Shown: positions 40,076 to 48,221 of the stretch, piece after piece
Numbering within the stretch: position 1 is the first letter of the stretch
How the letters are laid out: each line of letters starts with the position of its first letter
NCBI GenBank assembly: GCA_050251195.1
Contig: JBFWNG010000001.1
Location: 186,001-250,000, forward strand
From: JBFWNG01 sp050251195
Lineage (GTDB): Bacteria > Bdellovibrionota_B > Oligoflexia > Oligoflexales > Oligoflexaceae
DNA length: 64,000 nucleotides
Direction: 5' to 3'
Made by a program: the position numbers and the translations under genes
The notes under the pieces: model-generated
What the model was told of the DNA's origin: nothing
What the model saw: the letters and a program-made list of their open reading frames with translations, nothing else
The model's database searches: none

Positions 40076-41095
40076 CTAAACGTATCTTAGAAGGGCCGAA
40101 GCCCAAGTCAAACCGCTACCAACGACAGAAACCACGATAAAATCCCCCGGCTTGAACCGATTCCAGTTCATGGAGAGTACCGCTGGCGCGCCTGCGGCAC
40201 CTTGATTGCCGAGTTCGGCGACGTTGTGAAGATGCTTGTCTTCGCTGATCCCGAGTCGGTCCGCCGCTGAGGAAACCATGCGCAAGTTGGCTTGATGTCC
40301 GATGAAATAGGAAATGTCTCGAGCGGTGATATTATTGCGCTCAAGGATCTTGTTCGTGGCGTCGACGGTCTTGGTAATGGCGAACTTTTGCACGGCTTTG
40401 CCGTTTTGCCAGAAGTTGCCACTGTCCTTTATGCGGACGAGGTCGTAACCTGCGGGATCGGACTCAACCAGAGTATCTACAATTTCCAAGCCGTGCTCGT
40501 TTTCACCTGATTGTAGGATGCTTGCGGCGCAACCGTCGCCGAAGAGGATGCACGAACTTTTGTCGTTATAGTCCATTCGAAGGGAGTAGCGCTCTGGATT
40601 AACAATGGCGATCCGGTTAAAAGAGCCGTTTTGGATCAAGGCTCGGGCGACGTGAAGGTCCACCACAAAGGAGCTGCATGCAGAGTTGGCGTCAAAAGCG
40701 GCGCAGTTTAAACCCAATGCGCTTGCGACAGCGCAAGCGTTCGCCGGAATGTCAAAATCGGGAACAGACGTGCCGCAGATGAGAGCGTCGATTTTCTTAT
40801 GGCCGTTTGCGGGATTCCATCGAGTAGAAAGATGTTCCCAACATTTTTTGGCAAACGCCTCGATCCCTATCGTGCCTTCGACCTTGAGTTCCTCAAGGTT
40901 CAGGCGCTTTTCTTTGAGAGCTCTAAGCTGCTCTCTGTTCAAAACCATCCGCCGGCTTCTGATGCCTGTTCGGTCTTGAATCCATTCGGAATCCGAGCCA
41001 ATTTCGAGCTCGTCGAAAAACGAGTTGTCGATCCGATTTTCCGGGTGATAGTGGCCCATCGCCGTAATGATCGGTCTTTGGGGGGAGCGGTCCAT
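40076..41095 (-). CDS. fabH: Beta-ketoacyl-ACP synthase III
   Basis: A 339-residue KAS III enzyme that starts fatty-acid synthesis by condensing acyl-CoA with malonyl-ACP. The triad is present: Cys140 in NSACSSF, His in FIGHQANLRM and Asn in ELGNQGAAGAP. Residues ~51-78 hold an extra charged segment (REQLRALKEKRLNLEELK) compared with E. coli FabH, where the cysteine is residue 112. That suggests a changed acyl pocket or a FabH-like paralogue. I use the ATG at 41095 after AAGGAACATTG. It follows fabG by nine bases. Confidence 0.88.
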   Translation of the reverse strand: MDRSPQRPIITAMGHYHPENRIDNSFFDELEIGSDSEWIQDRTGIRSRRMVLNREQLRALKEKRLNLEELKVEGTIGIEAFAKKCWEHLSTRWNPANGHKKIDALICGTSVPDFDIPANACAVASALGLNCAAFDANSACSSFVVDLHVARALIQNGSFNRIAIVNPERYSLRMDYNDKSSCILFGDGCAASILQSGENEHGLEIVDTLVESDPAGYDLVRIKDSGNFWQNGKAVQKFAITKTVDATNKILERNNITARDISYFIGHQANLRMVSSAADRLGISEDKHLHNVAELGNQGAAGAPAVLSMNWNRFKPGDFIVVSVVGSGLTWASALLRYV

Positions 41096-41104
41096 CAATG
41101 TTCC

Positions 41105-41833
41105 TTAGCTGCAGTACATTCCGCCGTTGACGTGTAAGGTTGTACCCGTAATGTAAGACGCTTTGTCCGACGCCAAGAAGGCAACGGCGTTAGCAATCTC
41201 TTCCGGAGTGCCGAGGCGTTTTAGTGGTACGCTACTAAGAATATGCTGCTTTACTTCGTCGGGCAAGACCTGAGTCATGTCGGTCGCAATGAATCCGGGC
41301 GCAACGGTGTTAGCTAAGATGCCAAATTGAGCGAGCTCTTGGGCAATGCTTTTTGTAAACGCCGTTATGGCGCCCTTAGTTGCGGCGTAAATGCTCTGGC
41401 CCGGGTTGCCCGTATAGCCGACCACGGAACTCAAGTTAACAATCCGACCTGATTTTTGCTTGATCATTTGGCGAGACACCAGTTTGGTAAGCAGAAAAAC
41501 CGGTTTTAGGTTCACGGCGATGAGTTGATCAAAGTCGCTCGGTTTTGCAAAAGTAATGAGTTGGTCTGCCGTTTGTCCTGCGTTGTTCACGAGGACGTCA
41601 ATTCGACCCAGTTCTTGTTTCACAACCTTAACAAGGTCGTTGCATTGTTCCTCATTGCCAAGGTCGGCACGGAACGGCATTGCATTGCCAAGTTCCTGGC
41701 ATAAATTCTTGGCTTCTTCTTCTTTACTGCGGTAATGGACGGCAACTCTGTAACCGTCTTTTGCCAGAGCCGTCGCACATGCGCGGCCAATTCCACGAGA
41801 CGCTCCTGTAACGAGTGCAACCTTCTCAGTCAT
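41105..41833 (-). CDS. fabG: 3-oxoacyl-ACP reductase
   Basis: A 242-residue short-chain dehydrogenase. The NADP(H) loop is VTGASRGIGRA, the NNAG motif is VLVNNAGQT, and the catalytic Ser/Tyr/Lys are in NLSSVVGYTG and YAATKGA. Length and the C-terminal ITGTTLHVNGGM are typical of FabG. AGGATATTCG precedes the ATG. With fabH it forms a small fatty-acid operon. An SDR reductase for another acyl chain cannot be excluded. Confidence 0.9.
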   Translation of the reverse strand: MTEKVALVTGASRGIGRACATALAKDGYRVAVHYRSKEEEAKNLCQELGNAMPFRADLGNEEQCNDLVKVVKQELGRIDVLVNNAGQTADQLITFAKPSDFDQLIAVNLKPVFLLTKLVSRQMIKQKSGRIVNLSSVVGYTGNPGQSIYAATKGAITAFTKSIAQELAQFGILANTVAPGFIATDMTQVLPDEVKQHILSSVPLKRLGTPEEIANAVAFLASDKASYITGTTLHVNGGMYCS

Positions 41834-41944
41834 CGAATATCCTATAAACTGCTAATTACAATTATAAAAAGACCCCGCAGTTATATAGGACAATACGGTG
41901 GGTGTCTAGGGAGCATTCTGGGGCGCAAGGAGAGCGGCGCGTGG

Positions 41945-44482
41945 TTACTGCGCCTTTTTCTTAATGATAATAGTCGGTTCTGATCTTGGTGCCGAGACGA
42001 TAGAGGCGGGCTCGGCAGCCGCGGATACGCCGGATTTAAGACGATGAACAACGGAGATGATCTCCGCGGTGTCCTTCCAAATCTTGCCCAAGTCGTTGCT
42101 GGCGTCCGGGTGGAAGCCTTCATGAGCGGCTCGGTTGCGGAAATCCTGAAAAATATGAAGGGTTTTGCAGAACTGAAGGAGCTGGTCGTCGCTCATGGCC
42201 GAAAGCGGAAACTGGTTCGCTAACCCGAATTTGCAGGTTTTGCGGCTAAAACAGACGAAAAACAGGGCGAAGGCTTTCAAGCCGTCCAGTGTAAATCTCT
42301 TCCCGCGTCGAAATTGGCAGATCGCTCTTAACATTTTGCGGAGTTTAAAACTGGAGAAGAACGGAATCGTATTTATGATAGGAAGCGACTCAATATAGCG
42401 TTCGTACACGTCCATTTGCTCGGGGATGGGACGGGCGTAGCCAATAACGTCAAGTTTTCGCTGCAAAATACCTTCCTTGAGAAGTTGGCCGCAAGCGTCT
42501 TCGAAATTTTCCCGAAAGATAAGCTCGAGCGCTTTGTACTGCATGTCGATCACCGGGCTCATATCAATAGTGGTCAGATTCTTATTGAGGGAAACCTGGA
42601 CGTTGAAAAAGAGGGCTGTTCTAAGAGCCCGCTTGGCCTCGCTCGACAACTTTGAATAATCAGGAATCATGGTTTCAAGCTTAGCGTCGAGTTCCGGCAC
42701 ATTCGAGAACTCCACTTTTTCGTCGGCCATAGCTGCGGGAATGTCGGCGGCCTCCACTTCAAGAAGCTCGGTGAGCGCTTCTTTAACCTCGAGGTGCTGG
42801 TCGACATTTTCGTTGCGCAACGAGATATCATGAATCGCATTGCGGAGTTCTGCCTGGAGAGTCTTTAGGTCCATGTGACGAAGCAGTTGCACAATTTCCA
42901 TTTGCAAAGCGAAGCTTGTGTTGGGTCGGGTTAGGAAGGAAACGAGTTCTTGTTTGGCTCGTGTTGTTCCAATGTTGGCAAGAGACCGAATGACGGAGCG
43001 GATGACGTCCTGCTCGGGGCTTCGGATAAAGTCGAGAAGCTTGAGCGCTCCTTTGTCTATTCCTTTAAACCTTCCCAGGGTGTCGATATAACAGAGTTGG
43101 AAAATCGGTGCTTCGTTGCGGGCGATTTTCGCCAAACCTTCGAGTTTTGCTTCTTTCGGGTCAGTCCAAGCATCAAGTAAAACGCTCCAGTAGTCTTGCG
43201 TGCTGGGAGTTGGCGGAGACTTCTCGCCTTGATAGGCGACTCTCACGAACAGGTTTCGATTGTACTCCGAGGATCCGGCTTCTTTTTGTTCCTGATTGAG
43301 AGGCTTGAACCACTTTTCCAGGGAAGCTTTGTTTGACAGCACCAGCTCTTGTTCGGCCGCAATTTTGGTGAACAATGAGGAACTTTCGGTGTTGTTGATG
43401 CGGATAACATAGTCAAGCGGTAACTGTTGAAGAAACTTCGCGGGGTCTTGTTCCTGTTCTAAGCGTTTTCTGATGTGCGGCAACATTTCCTTGCGTATTT
43501 CGGTATTGAGCAGCTTTCCAAAGGTCTTCAAGAGAATCGCAAATGCGTAATTGGTTGGTGCTGCAATCGTTGCGTCACGAAGAACATTGGGGGAGATTCC
43601 TGCAAAGAAAGTCCAAAAGCACGTCATGTCCTCTGACATACCCTCGTTGATCAATTCCGCGAATGCTTTCATGACGGACGCGTCAACCTCTTCGCGTTGC
43701 CAAAGGTTGGGCCAAAAATTCATGAAGACATCCCACAAGGGGGCGATCGTTGTCGGTTTGTTGCTAGCCATTTTCTTAAGAGCGGACTTTATTTTATCTG
43801 TTGCGGGCTGCTTGTGCATAGCCTGGTACATTTCCGACCATATATGCGAATAGTATCTTGTCGAATTGAACTCGGAAAGCGCGTCAGGCTTGAACCGCAT
43901 GAGATATGCCATGGCGCTGAGGAAGCTTCGCTCGGATTTATGATTGCCGCGCAGCACGTCTTGAACGAGCCCGATGGCCATCGCCACAAATTTCGGTGAG
44001 TCGACGTTCCATTGGTTTGCCCTTAAGAGAGTCAACGCATGGAATGCAGGCGACATATCTTCAATGCCGTTCTTGGCTTCGAAGCTCTCGACAATGTCCA
44101 AGCCGCCGGAAAAATAAGTTAGGTCTAGCAAGGTATAGGCAACGCGTTGCGGAAGCTCTTTGCTTCGACTCAGGAGCAATGGTCTGTGCCATAAAAGACA
44201 GTCGGAGCGATAAGCCCATTCCCAAAGCGCCGAACTCGCGGCGTTTTGGTCCCAGCTCGGGAGTTTTTGCGTAATGAGATCCTCGAAATTAACCTTGTTG
44301 CTGTTGTCGGCACTGCGAATGAGAGCGTTTTTTTCCTGATCTGATAGGCCCAGACAGAGAAGATCCGAAACAAATTCAGTTGGGATAAGCGTACTATTTG
44401 ACGCGCAGTCGTTGAGAATCTTGATTCTCTCCGCGCTTCGTTCTTGTTTTAAATACTGCTCCAGGGCTTTTGTCGCCGACAC
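41945..44482 (-). CDS. Large helical-repeat protein with HEPN-like C-terminal motif
   Basis: An 845-residue soluble protein that I do not recognise. It is almost all helix. Part of the middle (around residues 480-570) reads like HEAT-type repeats (DVIRSVIRSLANIGTTRAKQ, EIVQLLRHMDLKTLQAEL). Near residue 781 the segment FRNRAAHEGF carries the RNxxxH pattern of HEPN-type domains, many of which are RNases or nucleotide-binding helical bundles in defence and toxin systems. The GTG start follows AGGAGGT at ideal spacing. It is divergent from a secreted-protein gene. The HEPN link rests on one motif. Confidence 0.7.
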   Translation of the reverse strand: MSATKALEQYLKQERSAERIKILNDCASNSTLIPTEFVSDLLCLGLSDQEKNALIRSADNSNKVNFEDLITQKLPSWDQNAASSALWEWAYRSDCLLWHRPLLLSRSKELPQRVAYTLLDLTYFSGGLDIVESFEAKNGIEDMSPAFHALTLLRANQWNVDSPKFVAMAIGLVQDVLRGNHKSERSFLSAMAYLMRFKPDALSEFNSTRYYSHIWSEMYQAMHKQPATDKIKSALKKMASNKPTTIAPLWDVFMNFWPNLWQREEVDASVMKAFAELINEGMSEDMTCFWTFFAGISPNVLRDATIAAPTNYAFAILLKTFGKLLNTEIRKEMLPHIRKRLEQEQDPAKFLQQLPLDYVIRINNTESSSLFTKIAAEQELVLSNKASLEKWFKPLNQEQKEAGSSEYNRNLFVRVAYQGEKSPPTPSTQDYWSVLLDAWTDPKEAKLEGLAKIARNEAPIFQLCYIDTLGRFKGIDKGALKLLDFIRSPEQDVIRSVIRSLANIGTTRAKQELVSFLTRPNTSFALQMEIVQLLRHMDLKTLQAELRNAIHDISLRNENVDQHLEVKEALTELLEVEAADIPAAMADEKVEFSNVPELDAKLETMIPDYSKLSSEAKRALRTALFFNVQVSLNKNLTTIDMSPVIDMQYKALELIFRENFEDACGQLLKEGILQRKLDVIGYARPIPEQMDVYERYIESLPIINTIPFFSSFKLRKMLRAICQFRRGKRFTLDGLKAFALFFVCFSRKTCKFGLANQFPLSAMSDDQLLQFCKTLHIFQDFRNRAAHEGFHPDASNDLGKIWKDTAEIISVVHRLKSGVSAAAEPASIVSAPRSEPTIIIKKKAQ

Positions 44483-44566
44483 AGAGACCTCCTGCGTTTT
44501 GCAATCGACCTTCGTTTTTTCGATATTTTACTTTATCATAGAAGAACATGTTCCTTGGGAGTACCG

Positions 44567-45538
44567 ATGTTTGCACGGCACACGGCGTTTCTGCTTGGTT
44601 TTTTCTTTCTGACTCAAGTTGCTACGGCTAAAGGAAGTGTCGGACGTTTTAAGCCAATTCTGAAGTTTGAGGACATTCATTATTCTCATATATCGATAGT
44701 TAAGTCCGTGACGGGCATCTGGCGGATGGGCGATAATCTCTTTACGACTGGGAAAACCCCGAATTTTTTTATAACTCCCATCAATACACCTCCCAAGGGA
44801 TACGACCCCTTGCTCGACATAGCTCCAAGCGAAAAAATTGTGATTCCGACGGCCGATCCAACCCACGAATGGCTACCCATGGGGGAGTTGGTCGAGGATA
44901 AGGTGATGTTGTTTAACAAGAATAATTTGAAAATTTATCTTTTTAACAAAAAAGATTGGTCCGTTATCGAAACCAAGGATTTGGTTGTCGATCAGTTGAA
45001 ACCTGCCAAGGATGCGCGAGGTGAGCCGACAAAAAAGGAAACGGGGGCGCTGCAGACCAAACTGAGGCTTTTCTATAATAAAACAAAGGACGACCTCGCG
45101 TTGATCAAATCGATCGCCTCGTTGCCCGTCGACAAACGAGAAAAGGATGCACATCAATTTGTTGCGTTGACGTCATTCCCGGATCACCCTGTCGTAACCA
45201 TGACCTGTTCCGCCAAATTGCCTCTTTATTGCAAACTCGAGAGAGCGTGTTTTACCCGCCTTCCCGCTGGCGTCGCACTAAAAGATCTCCAAGGCATCTC
45301 GTTTAGCGAAAAGCGCCACACTTTGTTCATCGGGAACACGACAGAACACCGCCTGGAAGCTTTTACTTACAATTCTTGTTTTGACGTCGTTCATAGCGGC
45401 AAAATGGATTATTCCGTCAAACTAAAGAGATTGCAAGCGCTGCACATCGATCACACCGACGGGTTGTGGTTTGCAACGGCTGAGCCGGATGATTATCGGA
45501 ATGGTTCGGTTTATTTTTGGTTGGCAAAGGATTGGTGA
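44567..45538 (+). CDS. Secreted protein of unknown function
   Basis: A 323-residue exported protein with a clear signal peptide (TAFLLGFFFLTQVATA). The mature part has propeller-like hints (strands such as SVIETKDLVVDQL, DGLWFATAEP, RHTLFIGNTTEHRLEAFTY) and four cysteines, two close together (CSAKLPLYC). I do not recognise a family. The ATG at 44567 is placed after TTGGGAG; an earlier frame start lacks support. Likely periplasmic or released. Confidence 0.7.
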   Translation: MFARHTAFLLGFFFLTQVATAKGSVGRFKPILKFEDIHYSHISIVKSVTGIWRMGDNLFTTGKTPNFFITPINTPPKGYDPLLDIAPSEKIVIPTADPTHEWLPMGELVEDKVMLFNKNNLKIYLFNKKDWSVIETKDLVVDQLKPAKDARGEPTKKETGALQTKLRLFYNKTKDDLALIKSIASLPVDKREKDAHQFVALTSFPDHPVVTMTCSAKLPLYCKLERACFTRLPAGVALKDLQGISFSEKRHTLFIGNTTEHRLEAFTYNSCFDVVHSGKMDYSVKLKRLQALHIDHTDGLWFATAEPDDYRNGSVYFWLAKDW

Positions 45539-45804
45539 CGCGAGAGATATTCTGAGGAATCAAAAAAATCTTTCCATCGCAAAGAACCGAGCACAATCCA
45601 GCTCAGCAACAACATGAGAGATGCATGATATATCATAATAAGTTGATATTATTTAATTTATTAGCTTAATTGTATCTCATTTTATACACTTCTGCCCCAA
45701 TTCCCGTAAACTCCTAAAATTGCAAGATTTTGAAATGAGAGAAAAAATAGTGGCGCTTGGCCAGTCAGCCAGTTACTATCTGGAAAATTCAACGGGAGAA
45801 ATCA
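45539..45804. other. AT-rich intergenic region before the peptidase gene
   Basis: 266 bases with no gene. The stretch near 45625-45690 is very AT-rich and probably contains the promoter of the peptidase gene, but no hexamer pair stands out. Confidence 0.4.
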
Positions 45805-46680
45805 ATGAAGAACTTCATCACAGGTACGTGTATTCTCGGAGTTGCGCTAGCGGTGCAAACCCAGGCTTTCGCCGACTTTTTACCACCCAACAACTTACAT
45901 CTCGAGGATAATCTTTTCCGACGCATGGGCGGGATTACCGAAGAGCAATTTAATAACGTTATCGACAAAGCAACAGAGATCTATGCTCCCATCGCCGAGA
46001 ATCACGGAGCGGGTTTTGAGATCCTTCGTCTGTGGGACGACTCAACGGTGAACGCATACGCCGATCGCTCCGGCGATAAATGGGTGGTTGGCATGTTTGG
46101 CGGACTAGCTCGCCGGCCTGAAGTAACCGTGGATGGATTCACGCTCGTTGTTTGCCACGAAATCGGCCACCATGTGGGTGGTTTCCCGTTCAAGAGCCGT
46201 CGATGGGCGTCAGCAGAAGGACAAGCGGACTATTTCGCGACGCTCTCTTGCGGAAGAATCTTCTGGGGTGCGGAAAAAGAAGAAAATGCGAAGTTCAGAA
46301 AAACCATCGACGCTTTTCCGAAATCGCTTTGCGATAAGAACTACAAAGACGTTGATGATCAAAACCTCTGCTATCGCCAAATGATGGCTGGGCTTTCCCT
46401 CGCGAACCTTCTTGCTAACCTAGGCGGCAGTGGTGAAATTCGCTTCGACAGTCCCGATGATGCCGTGGTTTCTCGAACCTACGAAAACCACCCCGACGGA
46501 CAATGCCGACTGGATACGTATGTAGCTGGAGCAATATGCACCAAATCTTGGGATGACAACCTTATTCCAAAATCTGAAGACGAATCGGCAAATTACACCT
46601 GCAACATGGCCCAAGGTTTCCAAAGAGAAGCTCGTCCAAGATGCTGGTTCAAGCCAAACCTCCCGACCAACCTATACTGA
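45805..46680 (+). CDS. Secreted zinc-metallopeptidase-like protein
   Basis: A 291-residue exported protein with signal peptide (TGTCILGVALAVQTQAFA). The zinc-peptidase motif HEIGHH is at residues 118-123, and EGQADYFA, about 15 residues later, offers the third ligand, an M48-like gluzincin arrangement. The C-terminal third has five to six cysteines that may form disulfides. The ATG at 45805 follows ACGGGAGAAA; an upstream frame extension is not supported. It probably cleaves proteins in the periplasm or outside the cell. A rho-independent terminator follows. Confidence 0.8.
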   Translation: MKNFITGTCILGVALAVQTQAFADFLPPNNLHLEDNLFRRMGGITEEQFNNVIDKATEIYAPIAENHGAGFEILRLWDDSTVNAYADRSGDKWVVGMFGGLARRPEVTVDGFTLVVCHEIGHHVGGFPFKSRRWASAEGQADYFATLSCGRIFWGAEKEENAKFRKTIDAFPKSLCDKNYKDVDDQNLCYRQMMAGLSLANLLANLGGSGEIRFDSPDDAVVSRTYENHPDGQCRLDTYVAGAICTKSWDDNLIPKSEDESANYTCNMAQGFQREARPRCWFKPNLPTNLY

Positions 46681-46704
46681 TAAATACCTGAGGTATGAAA
46701 TAGA

Positions 46705-46739
46705 AGAAGCGCTAGACAAAAGTCCAGCGCTTCTTTTTA
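46705..46739 (+). terminator. Rho-independent terminator
   Basis: Stem AGAAGCGCTAGAC/GTCCAGCGCTTCT (12 of 13 pair) with an AAAA loop, followed by TTTTA, 24 bases after the peptidase stop. Confidence 0.85.
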
Positions 46740-46772
46740 TTTATAAAGAGCTTTAGGAGTGTCGAAATAATC

Positions 46773-48065
46773 CTAAACTGCTCTTGAAAACTTGATGGTA
46801 AGCTCTGTACCGTTTGGCAAGGCATCTTCAAGTTTGATCACGCTTCCTTCGCGTTGGAATTTCACGGGCTGGCCGTTGGCTTCAACAGTCCACTCACCCA
46901 GCTCAGGATTCGCCACGTCGATGGGGAACGATACGCTGTCGCTATATTTATAGCTGTACTTGATTTCAACTTTAGCAACGCCGCTTGTGTTGCAAGCAAC
47001 CACGATCTTTTGGCCATCGATGGTGATGCCCGAACCGATTGAGCAGTTTGAAACTCCCGGTACTTCAACCTTGAGGGTATCCTTCAGCGGGGTATGCTGA
47101 AGCGGGATTTCGATATTGGATGCTCCCTGCGGTTTTGTATAGCTGACGCGTACTTTCTTGCCCTCGACATATTCGTTGTCGTTGATAACGATTCTATCTG
47201 CATATTCTTTGAAACCGATAGCGGTACCGCTAGCGTCGTCAACGAGTTTAATGTTGGTAGCGCCGGTCGGAATATTGATGACCCTTCCAGGCACTTTAAG
47301 GTCGTATGTCATGCTTAGTGCGAAAGGCTCTACGCCTGGGACGAGAACAGACACGACGCCGTTGGTAACGCTGTAGCGTTCTCTAGGAATCGTAACATTT
47401 GAAATCGCAACACTTACGGTCGATGCGACAAGGTTCTTGCCAATGTTCATTTGAACTTCTTTTGGCACGAACACGATTCGCACCTTTGTACCAATTGAAG
47501 GCAAAACAGAAGGTTCAAAGGTAACCGTTTTTTGTCCAGCGTCGAGTGCGAAAGACTTAGTGGCGGTTTCGCTTGCACTAGGCGGTGTAATAAATACTTT
47601 TACGCTATCGGCAGATACGTCAAACTCTTGCGTCGGGTTATTAGCCAGCGCGTTGCAGAAGAGTCTGAAACTTCTTCCCGAAATGCAGGGGGTCGAATTG
47701 CCGCCGACTTGGTGTTGCGGAGGCGTTTGACCATAAGTGTAAGCCACCTGATATGACTTCGTATTGACTTGGTTCGAGGGGATTTGCCCCTTGTACAAGG
47801 TGCTGGTCAGGTCCAAGGTTGCTGAAAAGGCATTGCCTTCACTGGAAACCTCGCTGCTGAAATCTTTCTCAGCATTTTCGATTACCTTCGTCCAGACTTG
47901 ATCCTTTGCAGGCGTGAACGGATCAAGAGGTTTGTTTTTATCCTTATCTTTGTCTAAATCGCCGGTATTTCGCGGCTTTCGCTGAATTTCTGGGTTCGGA
48001 GCGGGTGGCTTGCAACCGATCAAAAGCAGCGCGCTCAACAACGTAAGCCCTATATTCTTGTTCAT
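46773..48065 (-). CDS. Predicted lipoprotein with repeated beta-sandwich-like modules
   Basis: A 430-residue lipoprotein (lipobox LLIGC, Cys18) with a Lys/Asp/Pro linker and a beta-rich mature part. Modules of about 90 residues end in similar strands: PSIGTKVRIVFVP, VEGKKVRVSYTKP, GVAKVEIKYSY and PNGTELTIKFSRAV, suggesting three to four Ig-like domains. Only four cysteines occur, as two likely pairs. AGGAG precedes the ATG. It follows the tam operon in the same direction after 156 bases. It is probably an adhesin or envelope structural protein. Confidence 0.75.
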   Translation of the reverse strand: MNKNIGLTLLSALLLIGCKPPAPNPEIQRKPRNTGDLDKDKDKNKPLDPFTPAKDQVWTKVIENAEKDFSSEVSSEGNAFSATLDLTSTLYKGQIPSNQVNTKSYQVAYTYGQTPPQHQVGGNSTPCISGRSFRLFCNALANNPTQEFDVSADSVKVFITPPSASETATKSFALDAGQKTVTFEPSVLPSIGTKVRIVFVPKEVQMNIGKNLVASTVSVAISNVTIPRERYSVTNGVVSVLVPGVEPFALSMTYDLKVPGRVINIPTGATNIKLVDDASGTAIGFKEYADRIVINDNEYVEGKKVRVSYTKPQGASNIEIPLQHTPLKDTLKVEVPGVSNCSIGSGITIDGQKIVVACNTSGVAKVEIKYSYKYSDSVSFPIDVANPELGEWTVEANGQPVKFQREGSVIKLEDALPNGTELTIKFSRAV

Positions 48066-48171
48066 GGCGACACTCCTAGAAAAAATTGCCGTATAGGGTT
48101 AAAAGCAAGAACCGGGCCTTCCGAGAATTTTTGTAATATATTGAAATCTCGAGTGTTTCCTAGGGAATGGT

Positions 48172-48209
48172 GGTGTTTAAAGCTTAAACACCGTCTAGGG
48201 GGCGGACGG
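48172..48209. promoter_or_regulatory. Perfect inverted repeat and hairpin after tamA
   Basis: GGTGTTTAA and TTAAACACC flank AGC (48172-48192), a perfect 9-bp inverted repeat, directly beside CCGTC...GACGG (48191-48209). On the minus strand the second stem is followed by TGTTTAAGCTTT, so it may terminate the tam operon; the first could be an operator for the lipoprotein gene. Confidence 0.4.
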
Positions 48210-48221
48210 CATCGGTCCAAC

